Assembly: GCF_016919705.1 (NCBI RefSeq)
Contig: NZ_CP070369.1
Coordinates: 186,001-250,000 of the forward strand
DNA length: 64,000 bases
Origin: Paracoccus methylovorus
Lineage (GTDB): Bacteria; Pseudomonadota; Alphaproteobacteria; Rhodobacterales; Rhodobacteraceae
Reading direction: 5' to 3'
This document shows, piece after piece, positions 16,486 through 24,784 of the stretch. Numbering within the stretch: position 1 is the stretch's first letter; each line of letters opens with the position of its first letter. Made by a program: the position numbers and the translations under genes. Below the pieces are notes generated by a model that did not search any database, was not told the origin of the DNA, and saw only the letters and a program-made list of their open reading frames with translations.

Positions 16486-17451
16486 TTAGAACGGGCTGTC
16501 GGGGTAATAATACTGTTCGGCGTTCTCGGGCGTGATCAGTTGCGAGCTGATGATGAAGCGCCCGGTCATCGGTGCGTTCGACACGAAGTTCAATGCCGTC
16601 ATCTCGATGGCCGAGGAAATCAGTGCCGGGGGATAGGTCACGTTCACCGGCAGTTGCTTGTCGCCGTCCATGATGCGCTTGACGATTTCCTTCATGCCGG
16701 CGCCGCCGATCACCCACATCTCGTCATTGCGGTTCGCGGCCGAGATCGCTTCCAGCACGCCGATGGCCATGTCGTCGTCTGCCGCCCAGACCGCGTTGAT
16801 CTGCGGATATTTCGACAGATAGTCCTGCATCACCGCAAATGCGTCGTCGCGGTTCCAGTTGCCGTGCTGCATATCAAGGATCTCGACCTCGGACCCTTCC
16901 AGCGCCTTCTGGAATGCCTCGACACGCTCATTGTCGAGGGTGGTGGGGATGCCGCGCAGCACCACGACCTTGGATCCCGGCTCAAGGTTTTCGCGGAAAT
17001 ATTCGCCCGCCACCCGGCCGAAGGCGGTGTTGTCGCCGGCCACGTAAAGATCTTCGATCCCCTCTTGCGACAGGCCGCGATCCACCACGGTGACGAATTT
17101 GCCGGCGTCCTTCACTGCCTTGACCGGCGCGGTCAGCGGCTCGGATTCAAAGGGCAGCACGACCAGCGCGTCGATGTTGCGCGTGGCCATCATGTCCTCG
17201 ATGTCGTTGACCTGCTTGGACGGATCGCCGGCGGTGGACAGGACGAACTCAAGGTTGGGATAGGTCTCGCCCAGCCGTTTGATCGTATCCTGCGCATGCC
17301 AGTTCAGCCCACCCATGAACCCATGCGTGGCGGATGGAATCGACACGCCGATGATCTTTTTCTCGGCATCCTGCGCGAAAGCGGCGGTGCCCATGCCCAT
17401 CGCTGCCACCAGCGCGGCGGCTTTCATCAGGCTTCTGCGTTTCATTTTCAA
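16486..17451 (-). CDS. Sugar ABC transporter substrate-binding protein (RbsB-like)
   Basis: Periplasmic binding protein of the Peripla_BP_4 family, 321 residues. A signal peptide (about residues 1-26, ending AFAQ) is followed by IIGVSIPSATHGFMGGLNWH, which lines the sugar pocket, then NIDALVVLPFESEPLTAPV, VTVVDRG and AVWAADDDMAIGVLEAI. It is the last gene of an operon running isomerase, dehydrogenase, ATPase, permease, binding protein, with GGGAGGAAG before its ATG. The sugar is unknown; the pairing with a Gfo/Idh/MocA dehydrogenase and a TIM-barrel isomerase suggests a polyol, inositol-like compound or unusual sugar. Confidence 0.9.
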   Translation of the reverse strand: MKMKRRSLMKAAALVAAMGMGTAAFAQDAEKKIIGVSIPSATHGFMGGLNWHAQDTIKRLGETYPNLEFVLSTAGDPSKQVNDIEDMMATRNIDALVVLPFESEPLTAPVKAVKDAGKFVTVVDRGLSQEGIEDLYVAGDNTAFGRVAGEYFRENLEPGSKVVVLRGIPTTLDNERVEAFQKALEGSEVEILDMQHGNWNRDDAFAVMQDYLSKYPQINAVWAADDDMAIGVLEAISAANRNDEMWVIGGAGMKEIVKRIMDGDKQLPVNVTYPPALISSAIEMTALNFVSNAPMTGRFIISSQLITPENAEQYYYPDSPF

Positions 17452-17463
17452 CTTCCTCCCCAG

Positions 17464-18432
17464 TCACCGCTCCTCGGCGGTGCGTTTCTCCCGCTGCAAG
17501 ACGACAGCAAGAACGATGATGACCCCCTGGATCGCCCCGTTCAGATAGGGGCTGACCAGATCGGCCAGATTCAGGATGTTGTCGATCAGGGACAGGATCA
17601 GCACGCCGACCACAGTGCCCCAGACCCGGCCGCGCCCGCCTTTCAGCGCGGTGCCGCCGATGATGACGGCGGCGATGGCCTCCAGTTCCCACAGCACGCC
17701 GGTCGAGCCCGAGGCCGAACCAAGCCGGGGCACGTAAAGCACCACCGCCAGCCCGACCAGCAGGCCCAACAGCACATAGGTCAAAAGCCGCATCCGGTTC
17801 ACGTCGATGGCCGAATACCGCGCCACCCGGTCGTTTGATCCGATAGCCTCGACATGCCGGCCAAAGCGCGAGTGGCGCATGGTCCATTCGCCGCAGACCG
17901 CGACCACCGCAAAGGCGATGATCGGCCATGTCAGCCAGCCGATACCGCCGTAATAGACCGGCCGGTAAAGCGTGCGCAGGCCGTAATCCAGCGACAGGGT
18001 GCCGCCGTCGGCCAGCCATGTCACCAGCGATCGAAAGATGCCCATGGTGCCAAGCGTGACGATAAATGGCTCGATCCGCGCCTTGGTGACCAGCGCGCCG
18101 TTCAGCCAGCCCGCGGCAATACCGCCCAGCACGGCGACCACCATGCCCAGCATGATCGTGCCCCAGTTGACGCCCAGGCTGGGCAGGGCGGCGTTCATGG
18201 CAATGATGGTGATGCCGGCCAGAAAAGCCGCCATCGAGCCGACCGACAGGTCCAGCCCGCCTGCGGTGATGACAAAGGTCATGCCGACTGCGATCAGCCC
18301 GATAAAGGCCGAACGCGCCAGCACGTTGGTGATGTTCGCGGGGGCCAGAAAGGCGCTGTTCAGCAGGGCGCCAAGGATCACCAGGGCGACCAAAGCGACA
18401 AGCGGGCCAAGGGTATGCAGGTCGATCTTCAT
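17464..18432 (-). CDS. Sugar ABC transporter permease (RbsC-like)
   Basis: Inner-membrane permease, 322 residues, BPD_transp_2 family with about eight to ten hydrophobic segments. The conserved ITAGGLDLSVGSMAAF motif (around residues 57-72) and the later EAIAAVIIGGTALKGGRG (around 225-245) are diagnostic for RbsC-type permeases. The start overlaps the stop of the ATPase gene by 4 bases, and the binding protein follows after 12 bases. Confidence 0.92.
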   Translation of the reverse strand: MKIDLHTLGPLVALVALVILGALLNSAFLAPANITNVLARSAFIGLIAVGMTFVITAGGLDLSVGSMAAFLAGITIIAMNAALPSLGVNWGTIMLGMVVAVLGGIAAGWLNGALVTKARIEPFIVTLGTMGIFRSLVTWLADGGTLSLDYGLRTLYRPVYYGGIGWLTWPIIAFAVVAVCGEWTMRHSRFGRHVEAIGSNDRVARYSAIDVNRMRLLTYVLLGLLVGLAVVLYVPRLGSASGSTGVLWELEAIAAVIIGGTALKGGRGRVWGTVVGVLILSLIDNILNLADLVSPYLNGAIQGVIIVLAVVLQREKRTAEER

Positions 18433-19913
18433 GCGGCTTCTCCGGTCACGCCCATGGCAAGGCGGACGATCCTGTCTTCGGTCATGTCTGCGCCGGCCAA
18501 CTCGCCGGCCAGCCGGCCTTCGCGCATCACCAGCACGCGGTCGGCCAGCCCGATCACCTCGGTCATCTCGCTGCTGATGACGATAAGGCTGCGGCCCTCG
18601 GCGGCGAGCTTGCGGATGAAGGCATAGATCTGGCGCTTGGTGCCCACATCGATGCCGCGCGTCGGCTCGTCGATTATAATTATTCTAGGATCAGGCAGCA
18701 TCACCTTGGCTAGCAACAGTTTTTGCTGATTTCCGCCTGAAAGCTTGCCGGCCACCATGTCGCGGCGCGGGGCGCGGATGTCGAATTCCCGCGTGGCCTT
18801 GTCCAGCGCCGCGTCCTCGGCCCGCGTATCCAGCCGCCAGCCGCCGAAACGCTCCAGCGTGGCAAGCGTCAGGTTCTCGCGCAGGCCCTTGTCCAGCAGC
18901 AGCCCGGCCTCTTTGCGGTCCTCGGTCAGATAGGCGAGGCCGGCGGCAAAGGCGTCGCGCAGGCTGCGGATGGCGACGGGCCTGCCTTCGACGCGAACCT
19001 CTCCGATCGAGGTGCGCAGACCGACCAGCCCCTCGGCCAGTTCAGTGCGCCCCGAGCCGACGAGGCCGGCGATGCCCAGCACCTCGCCCCGACGCAGGGT
19101 AAAGCTGACATCGCGCACACGGCCGGGCACGGTCAGGCCGCTGACCTCCAGCGCCGGCTGATCGCCGGGCTGGCCCTTGGGCGGGTAGAAATCTTGCAAC
19201 TCGCGGCCCACCATGGCCGTGGCCATGCCGTCCTCGGTCAGCTCACCGCGCAGCGCCTGCCGCACCACGCGGCCGTCGCGCAACACGGTGATGCGGTCGG
19301 CCAGATGCGCGACCTCGTCCAGCCGGTGCGAGCAATACAGGATCGCCACCCCCTCGGCGCGCAGCCGGGCGATCTGTTCGTAAAGCGTGCCAACCTCGCG
19401 ATGTGTCAGCACGGCGCTGGGTTCGTCCATGATCAGCACGCGGGCCTTGCGGGACAGGGACTTGGCGATCTCGACCATCTGGCGGTCGGGCACCGACAGG
19501 TCGCGGATACGCGCCTCGGGGTCGATGCGCGTGTCCAGCCGGTTCAGCTGCGCGGCGGTCGCCTGACGCATGGCGGCATGGTCCAGTCGCCAGCCGCCGA
19601 TTTCGCGGCCCAGAAACACATTCGCCGCCACGGTCAGGTCGGCGGCAAGGTTGAATTCCTGATGGATGACCACGATGCCCTGCGCCTCGGCCTCGGGGCC
19701 GCTGGCAAAGCGCACGGGCTGGCCGTCCAGCACGATTTCGCCCGAGGTCGGGTCCAGAAACCCACCAAGGATTTTCATGATCGTGGATTTGCCCGCACCG
19801 TTTTCGCCGATCAGCGCATGCACCTCGCCCGGTTCCAGCGCCAGATCTACGTCATGCAGGACCTCGATGGGGCCAAAGCTTTTGGATACATTGCGCAGCG
19901 CCAATACGGTCAT
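18429..19913 (-). CDS. Sugar ABC transporter ATP-binding protein (RbsA/MglA-like, two nucleotide-binding domains)
   Basis: A 494-residue tandem ATPase. Domain 1 has Walker A GENGAGKST and the signature region LSVPDRQMVEIAKSLS with LIMDEPSAVL. Domain 2 has a degenerate P-loop (GLVGSGRTEL), the full signature LSGGNQQKLLLAKV and IIIIDEPTRGIDVG. I place the start at 19913 because GAGGTGGGATC precedes that ATG; it overlaps the dehydrogenase stop by 4 bases. An AT-rich stretch with codons rare in this window (AGA, ATA, CTA) encodes the signature to Walker B region of domain 2, about 18672-18745. Confidence 0.92.
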   Translation of the reverse strand: MTVLALRNVSKSFGPIEVLHDVDLALEPGEVHALIGENGAGKSTIMKILGGFLDPTSGEIVLDGQPVRFASGPEAEAQGIVVIHQEFNLAADLTVAANVFLGREIGGWRLDHAAMRQATAAQLNRLDTRIDPEARIRDLSVPDRQMVEIAKSLSRKARVLIMDEPSAVLTHREVGTLYEQIARLRAEGVAILYCSHRLDEVAHLADRITVLRDGRVVRQALRGELTEDGMATAMVGRELQDFYPPKGQPGDQPALEVSGLTVPGRVRDVSFTLRRGEVLGIAGLVGSGRTELAEGLVGLRTSIGEVRVEGRPVAIRSLRDAFAAGLAYLTEDRKEAGLLLDKGLRENLTLATLERFGGWRLDTRAEDAALDKATREFDIRAPRRDMVAGKLSGGNQQKLLLAKVMLPDPRIIIIDEPTRGIDVGTKRQIYAFIRKLAAEGRSLIVISSEMTEVIGLADRVLVMREGRLAGELAGADMTEDRIVRLAMGVTGEAA

Positions 19914-21004
19914 GATCCCACCTCGACCCATGCGCCGTCCCGCGCCGAGGATGCCTGAGCGGCGGCAATGAACGCCATGCCGGAAAGGCCGGCATCCAGC
20001 CCCGGCACACGATCCAACAACCTAGAATCTCTGCGAATTATCGAAGCTATATCAAGGTATATATTGGAGAATCCCTCAAGATATCCTTCGGGATGCCCGG
20101 GCGGAGTGCGGAACGAGGCGCTGCGGTCCTGCGCCCGCGTCAGGATGCGGGCCGGACCGTCCTTGGGCGACAGGATCAGCCGTTCAGGGTCCGGCAGCCG
20201 CCATTCCAGCGCCCCCTCGGTCCCAAAGATCCGCAGCGACAGCCCGTTCTCTTGCCCCACCGCCACCTGGCTGATCCAGATCCCGCCCTTGGCGCCCGAG
20301 GCATAGCGCAGCGCGATGCGCGCATCGTCATCCACCACGCGCCCGGCCACCATGCTGGACAGATCGGCCGAAAGGGTCGCCGGCGTCTGGCCGGTCACGA
20401 ACTGGGCCAGTTGCCAGGCGTGGGTGCCGATGTCGGCGATGGCCCCGGCACCGGCGCGCGCGGGATCGGCGCGCCACTCGGCCTGCTTGCTGTCGGGTTG
20501 ATCGGCCAGCCAGCCTTGCAGATACTCCACCTGCACCAGCCGGATTTTCCCCAGCGCACCCTCGGCCACCAGCGCACGGGCTTCGCGCACCATCGGCATG
20601 GCGCAATAATTATGTGTCAGAAAGAAATGCGCGCCGCTGGCCCGTGCGGCCTCGGCGATCTGCTGCGCCTGTTCGGGGGTCGCCGCCAGGGGCTTGTCGC
20701 AGATCACATGAATGCCCGCGCGCAAGAAGGCTGCGGCGGGGGCGGCGTGCAAGTGGTTGGGGGTGACGATGCTCACCGCCTCGATCCCGTCCTCGCGCGC
20801 GGCCTCGGCCCGGACCATCTCGTGAAAACTGTCATAGCTGCGGATGCCCAACTCGGCCGCGCTGGCGGCGGCGCGGTCGGCGTCCGACGACAGCGCCCCG
20901 GCGACCAGCACGAACTGTCCGTCCATCCGCGCGGCGATGCGGTGAACGGCGCCGATAAAGGCACCGCTGCCCCCGCCGACCATGCCCAGCCGAACCGGTC
21001 TCAT
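19910..21004 (-). CDS. Gfo/Idh/MocA-family NAD(P)-dependent oxidoreductase
   Basis: A 364-residue dehydrogenase that probably oxidises the imported sugar or polyol. The Rossmann start MRPVRLGMVGGGSGAFIGAV binds the dinucleotide, and ICDKPLAATPEQAQ contains the EKP-like catalytic lysine of the family. Later come DIGTHAWQLAQFVTG and a C-terminal beta-sheet domain. The start at 21004 overlaps the stop of the isomerase gene by 4 bases; a longer open frame upstream overlaps that gene. Codons near the C terminus (20028-20095) are markedly AT-rich, with several ATA, AGA, GGA and TCT codons, unlike the rest of the gene. Confidence 0.9.
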   Translation of the reverse strand: MRPVRLGMVGGGSGAFIGAVHRIAARMDGQFVLVAGALSSDADRAAASAAELGIRSYDSFHEMVRAEAAREDGIEAVSIVTPNHLHAAPAAAFLRAGIHVICDKPLAATPEQAQQIAEAARASGAHFFLTHNYCAMPMVREARALVAEGALGKIRLVQVEYLQGWLADQPDSKQAEWRADPARAGAGAIADIGTHAWQLAQFVTGQTPATLSADLSSMVAGRVVDDDARIALRYASGAKGGIWISQVAVGQENGLSLRIFGTEGALEWRLPDPERLILSPKDGPARILTRAQDRSASFRTPPGHPEGYLEGFSNIYLDIASIIRRDSRLLDRVPGLDAGLSGMAFIAAAQASSARDGAWVEVGS

Positions 21005-22053
21005 AGCCCCAGCGCCCGGTCGATGGCCGCCTGATCCACGTGGCTGGCGGCAAAATCGTCGAAAGCGTGCGGCGTGACCCGGATGATGTGGTCGCGCACG
21101 AAGCGCGCGCCTTCCCGCGCGCCGTCCTCGGGGTGTTTCAGCGCGCACTCCCATTCGACCACCGCCCAGCCGTCGAAACTGTATTGCGTCAGTATGGAGA
21201 ACACGGCGGGAAAATCGACCTGACCATCGCCGGGACTGCGAAAGCGTCCGACGCGATCCGCCCAGTTCTGATAGCCGCCATAGACACCCTGCCGCCCGGT
21301 CGGCCGGAATTCGGCGTCCTTGACGTGAAACATGCGGATGCGGTCGTGATAAATCTGGATGTTCTGCAAATAATCCAACTGTTGCAGGACGTAATGCGAG
21401 GGGTCGTAAAGCATGTTCGCGCGGCCGTGCCCGTCCACGCGATCAAGGAACATTTCGAAGGTCGTGCCGTCATGCAGATCCTCGCCCGGATGGATCTCAT
21501 AGCAGATGTCGATGCCGTGCTCTTCGGCCAGATCCAGCAAGGGACGCCAGCGGGCGGCCAGAGTATCGAATGCGGCCTCGACCAACCCCGGTGCGCGCTG
21601 CGGCCAAGGGTAAAGATAGGGCCAGGCCAGCGCCCCCGAAAACGTCGCCATCCGATCCAGTCCCAGCAAGCGGCTGACCCGGATCGCGCGGGCGACCTGA
21701 TCCGCGGCCCATTCCTGCCGCGCGGCGGGATTGCCGCGCAGGGCAGGCGGCGCAAAGGCGTCGAAACCTGCGTCATAGGCCGGATGGACGGCGATCAACT
21801 GGCCCTGCAAATGGGTCGAAAGCTCGGTCACCTCGACGCCGTTCTGCCGGGCGATGCCCAGGAATTCGTCGCGGTAGTCCTGCGACTGCTCGGCGCGCGA
21901 CAGGTCCAGCATGCGCGGATCGCTGGTCGGCACCTGCACGCCCAGATAGCCGCAATCCGCCGCCCAGCGGGTGATGCCGTCCCAACTGTCGAAAGGCGCC
22001 GTGTCGCCGATGAACTGCGCCAGAAACAGCGCCGGTCCCTTGATGGTCCGCAT
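21001..22053 (-). CDS. Sugar phosphate isomerase/epimerase family protein (AP endonuclease 2-type TIM barrel)
   Basis: A 350-residue TIM-barrel protein of the xylose isomerase-like group (PF01261). Candidate metal ligands are in IDICYEIHPGEDLHDG, MLYDPSHYVLQQLDY, MFHVKDAEF and AVVEWECALKHPEDG, matching the E-D-H-E pattern. It is the first gene of the sugar operon and lies divergent from the LacI regulator. I prefer the ATG at 22053, which has GAGGGA upstream, to a GTG at 22065. The substrate is unknown; relatives act in inositol, hydroxypyruvate or rare-sugar pathways. Confidence 0.87.
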   Translation of the reverse strand: MRTIKGPALFLAQFIGDTAPFDSWDGITRWAADCGYLGVQVPTSDPRMLDLSRAEQSQDYRDEFLGIARQNGVEVTELSTHLQGQLIAVHPAYDAGFDAFAPPALRGNPAARQEWAADQVARAIRVSRLLGLDRMATFSGALAWPYLYPWPQRAPGLVEAAFDTLAARWRPLLDLAEEHGIDICYEIHPGEDLHDGTTFEMFLDRVDGHGRANMLYDPSHYVLQQLDYLQNIQIYHDRIRMFHVKDAEFRPTGRQGVYGGYQNWADRVGRFRSPGDGQVDFPAVFSILTQYSFDGWAVVEWECALKHPEDGAREGARFVRDHIIRVTPHAFDDFAASHVDQAAIDRALGL

Positions 22054-22090
22054 GGTATCCCTCACTCCCCAAACTCAGGCTGCACTGCTC

Positions 22091-22104
22091 TGCAATCGAT
22101 TGCA
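22091..22104. promoter_or_regulatory. LacI-family operator
   Basis: TGCAATCGATTGCA is a perfect 14-bp palindrome with the central CG step typical of LacI-family sites. It lies in the 96-base divergent region between the isomerase and the lacI-type gene, 46 bases before the regulator ATG. One repressor dimer here could control the whole sugar operon and its own gene. Confidence 0.8.
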
Positions 22105-22149
22105 AACATTTTCTTGCGCCGCGCCGCGCAGGGTGCATAACCTTTGACG

Positions 22150-23160
22150 ATGGAAAGCCGTGACGCGCCCGGACGGGCCAGATTATCGGATGTCGCAAGG
22201 CGCGCGGGGGTGTCGGCCTCGACCGTCAGCCGGGTGCTGTCCAATCCGGGGGTGGTAGCCGAGGCGACCCGCGCGGCGGTGATGCAGGCCGTGGCCGAGA
22301 CCGGCTATCGGATGAACCACGCAGCACGCAACCTGCGCAAGCAAAGGACCGGCTGCGTCGTGGCCCTGCTGCCCAATCTGGGCAATCCGTTCTTTGCCAA
22401 GATTCTGGATGGTATGGGCCGGGAACTGGCTGCCGGGGGCTATGACCTGCTGGTCGCCGACACGCTGGAGGACAGCGGCCGCCATACGAGGCTGGACCGT
22501 TTTCTGGACCCTTCGCGCGCGGACGGAATCATCTTGCTGGACGGGTTGGCGCCATTTGGCGATCTGGCGGGCCGGCCGGACCTGCCGCCGGTCATCTCGG
22601 CCTGCGAATGGATCGAGGGCGCGGATCTGCCCCGCGTCATGCTGGACAATCGCGAGGGAGGGCGGCTGGCCGTGGCGCATTTGCGCAGCCTTGGCCACGA
22701 CCATATCGGCCTGATCGGCGGCCCGCCCGGAAACGTGCTGCACAAGGCGCGGCAGCAGGGCGCGCATGACGCCGCCGGCGCGGCGCGGATCACCCATTTC
22801 GCCGGCGACTTTACCATGCAATCCGGGCAGCAGGCGGCGCAGGTCTGGCAGGATCTTGCCCCGGCCGAGCGCCCGACCGGCGTCTTTGCCTTTTCCGACG
22901 AGATGGCCTGCGCCTTCATGTCCGGGCTTCAGCGGGCAGGCCATGTCGTGCCGCGCGATGTCTCGATCATCGGTTTCGACGATATCGAGCTGGTGTCGCA
23001 TCTGACCCCGGCGCTGACCACGATCCGCCAGCCCAAGCGAGAAATCGGCCGCAAGGCGGCGCGGATCATTCTGGACCGTATCGCCGGGCGCGAGATCCCG
23101 CCCGTGACGCTGCTGGAGCCCCGGCTGATGCTGCGCGAAACCACCGCACCGCCGCCTTGA
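22150..23160 (+). CDS. LacI-family transcriptional regulator
   Basis: A 336-residue repressor. The N-terminal LacI helix-turn-helix reads RLSDVARRAGVSASTVSRVL, followed by the hinge helix region MNHAARNLRKQRTG, which inserts at the CG step of the operator. A periplasmic-binding-protein-like sensor domain covers about residues 60-330 (VVALLPNLGNPFFAKILDGM, ARVMLDNREGG, GFDDIELVSHLTPALTTI). The ATG at 22150 is chosen over a TTG six bases upstream. The likely inducer is the sugar of the divergent operon or a derivative of it. Confidence 0.92.
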   Translation: MESRDAPGRARLSDVARRAGVSASTVSRVLSNPGVVAEATRAAVMQAVAETGYRMNHAARNLRKQRTGCVVALLPNLGNPFFAKILDGMGRELAAGGYDLLVADTLEDSGRHTRLDRFLDPSRADGIILLDGLAPFGDLAGRPDLPPVISACEWIEGADLPRVMLDNREGGRLAVAHLRSLGHDHIGLIGGPPGNVLHKARQQGAHDAAGAARITHFAGDFTMQSGQQAAQVWQDLAPAERPTGVFAFSDEMACAFMSGLQRAGHVVPRDVSIIGFDDIELVSHLTPALTTIRQPKREIGRKAARIILDRIAGREIPPVTLLEPRLMLRETTAPPP

Positions 23161-23168
23161 ACGGCAAA

Positions 23169-23194
23169 GGGCGCCCCTGCGGACGCCCCTTTTT
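23169..23194 (+). terminator. Intrinsic terminator after the lacI-type gene
   Basis: GGGCG and CGCCC pair around a ten-base loop and are followed by TTTTT (23190-23194). It lies between the convergent lacI-type gene and dctA; the minus side is less U-rich, but the hairpin may serve both. Confidence 0.72.
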
Positions 23195-23212
23195 CGCTTG
23201 ATATGGGCCGGT

Positions 23213-24580
23213 TCAGTCGGCGCTGGCCTCGTCCAGACGCAGACCTGCGGGCACACCATGCAGGTCGTGGATCGGCTTGACCTCTCGGCCGGCACCGCCA
23301 GCCATCACGCGGTCGAACTGTTCGCGGTCCAGCGCGCCTTCCCAGCGGCTGACGACGACGGTGGCGACGGCATTGCCGATGAAATTGGTGATCGAACGGC
23401 ATTCCGACATAAAGCGGTCCACGCCCAGGATCAGCGCCATGCCGGCAACCGGCACCGTCGGCACCACCGAAAGCGTCGCGGCCAAGGTGATGAAGCCCGC
23501 CCCGGTCACGCCCGCCGCCCCTTTCGAGGACAGCATCGCAACCAGCAGCAGCAGGATCTGCTGTTGCAGCGTCAGGTCGATATTCGTCGCCTGCGCGATG
23601 AACAGCGCGGCAAGGGTCATGTAGATATTGGTGCCGTCCAGGTTGAAGCTATAGCCGGTCGGAACGACCAGACCCACGACGGAACGCTTGCAACCGGCCT
23701 TCTCCATCTTTTCCATCAGCGCGGGCAGCGCCGATTCCGAGGAAGAGGTACCCAGCACCAGCAGGATCTCGGCCTTGAGATAGGAAATCAGCCGGAAGAT
23801 CGAGAACCCGTTGAGCATGCAGACCGTGCCCAGGATCACGATAATGAACAGCGCAGAGGTCAGGTAGAAGGTCCCCACCAGCGTCGCAAGGTTCACCACC
23901 GAGGCGATGCCGTATTTGCCGATGGTAAAGGCGAAGGCGCCGAAGGCGCCGATGGGCGCGGCCTTCATCAGGATATCGACCATGCGGAAAACGGCGTGGC
24001 TGGCGGCTTCGAACAGATCGACGACGGGCTTGCCCTTCTCACCGACCAGAATCAAGCCGATGCCGAACAGGATGGCGATGAACAGCACCTGCAGGATGTT
24101 GCCGTCGACAAAGGCCGAGGTCAGCGTGTTCGGGATGATGTCCATGACAAAGCCGGTCAGGCTGGATTCATGCGCCTTGGCGGCATAGTTGGCCACCTTG
24201 CTGGCGTCCAGCGACGCCGGGTCGATGTTCATCCCGGCACCGGGACGGATGAGATTGGCGGTGATAAGCCCGACGATCAGCGCCAGTGTCGAGAATGTCA
24301 GGAAATAGCCGAACGCCTTGCCGACGACCGAGCCCACGCCCCGCAGCGTGCCCATGCCGGCCAGCCCGGTCACGATGGTCAGAAAGATGACCGGGGCGAT
24401 GATCATCTTGACCAGCTTGATGAAGCCATCGCCCAGCGGCTTCAGCGCCTCGCCCGTTTCGGGATAGAAATGCCCAATCAACGCCCCGGTGACGATTGCG
24501 ACAAGAACCTGAAAATAAAGATGTCTGTAAAAGGGGCGCGGTGCGTGTACCGCCGGCACTACCGTGGTGTCGATTTGCAT
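23213..24580 (-). CDS. dctA: C4-dicarboxylate:cation symporter DctA
   Basis: Inner-membrane DAACS-family carrier for succinate, fumarate and malate, 455 residues. Hallmarks are [20 protein letters not shown] (re-entrant loop 1 with the serine-rich stretch), [20 protein letters not shown], and [19 protein letters not shown] (loop 2). The ATG at 24580 is preceded by GGAGGAGG. An open frame continues far upstream but is antisense to dctB and not protein-like. It is divergent from dctBD, whose products should control it through the dyads at 24716-24764. Confidence 0.94.
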   Translation of the reverse strand: MQIDTTVVPAVHAPRPFYRHLYFQVLVAIVTGALIGHFYPETGEALKPLGDGFIKLVKMIIAPVIFLTIVTGLAGMGTLRGVGSVVGKAFGYFLTFSTLALIVGLITANLIRPGAGMNIDPASLDASKVANYAAKAHESSLTGFVMDIIPNTLTSAFVDGNILQVLFIAILFGIGLILVGEKGKPVVDLFEAASHAVFRMVDILMKAAPIGAFGAFAFTIGKYGIASVVNLATLVGTFYLTSALFIIVILGTVCMLNGFSIFRLISYLKAEILLVLGTSSSESALPALMEKMEKAGCKRSVVGLVVPTGYSFNLDGTNIYMTLAALFIAQATNIDLTLQQQILLLLVAMLSSKGAAGVTGAGFITLAATLSVVPTVPVAGMALILGVDRFMSECRSITNFIGNAVATVVVSRWEGALDREQFDRVMAGGAGREVKPIHDLHGVPAGLRLDEASAD

Positions 24581-24686
24581 GGGGCCTCCTCCGACCTGCG
24601 TGTAACGATGACGTGACGGGCATGATAAATTCCCGGGCGGCCGCGCCCAAAATCCGGGCGCATGACGGCAATGCGTTGTAATCATA

Positions 24687-24703
24687 GCTTTTTGTTCAAA
24701 AGC
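24687..24703. promoter_or_regulatory. Perfect dyad in the dctA-dctB intergenic region
   Basis: GCTTTT and AAAAGC flank the five bases TGTTC, an exact 6-5-6 inverted repeat 107 bases before the dctA ATG. It is in the most AT-rich part of the region, so it may be a regulator site or part of the dctA promoter. I find no GG-N10-GC sigma54 promoter there. Confidence 0.4.
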
Positions 24704-24715
24704 ACCATGCATATC

Positions 24716-24764
24716 TGTGTGGTTTTCCGCACAAAACGGATCTGCTAGTGTGAAAACCCGCACA
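24716..24764. promoter_or_regulatory. Tandem DctD-type binding sites
   Basis: Two related 18-bp elements occur: TGTGTGGTTTTCCGCACA (24716-24733, arms TGTGTGG/CCGCACA with one mismatch) and AGTGTGAAAACCCGCACA (24747-24764). Their starts are 31 bp apart, close to three helical turns, so two dimers would bind the same face of the DNA. They are 136-184 bases upstream of dctA and just before dctB. The CCGCACA half-site resembles rhizobial DctD upstream activating sites as I remember them. Confidence 0.6.
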
Positions 24765-24784
24765 GCCGGCTCGCAAGGGGAAAC

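Noticed and set aside
24581-24784. Sigma54 promoter upstream of dctA
   Set aside because: Scanning by eye found no TGGC-N8-TTGC or even GG-N10-GC pair at a sensible place.
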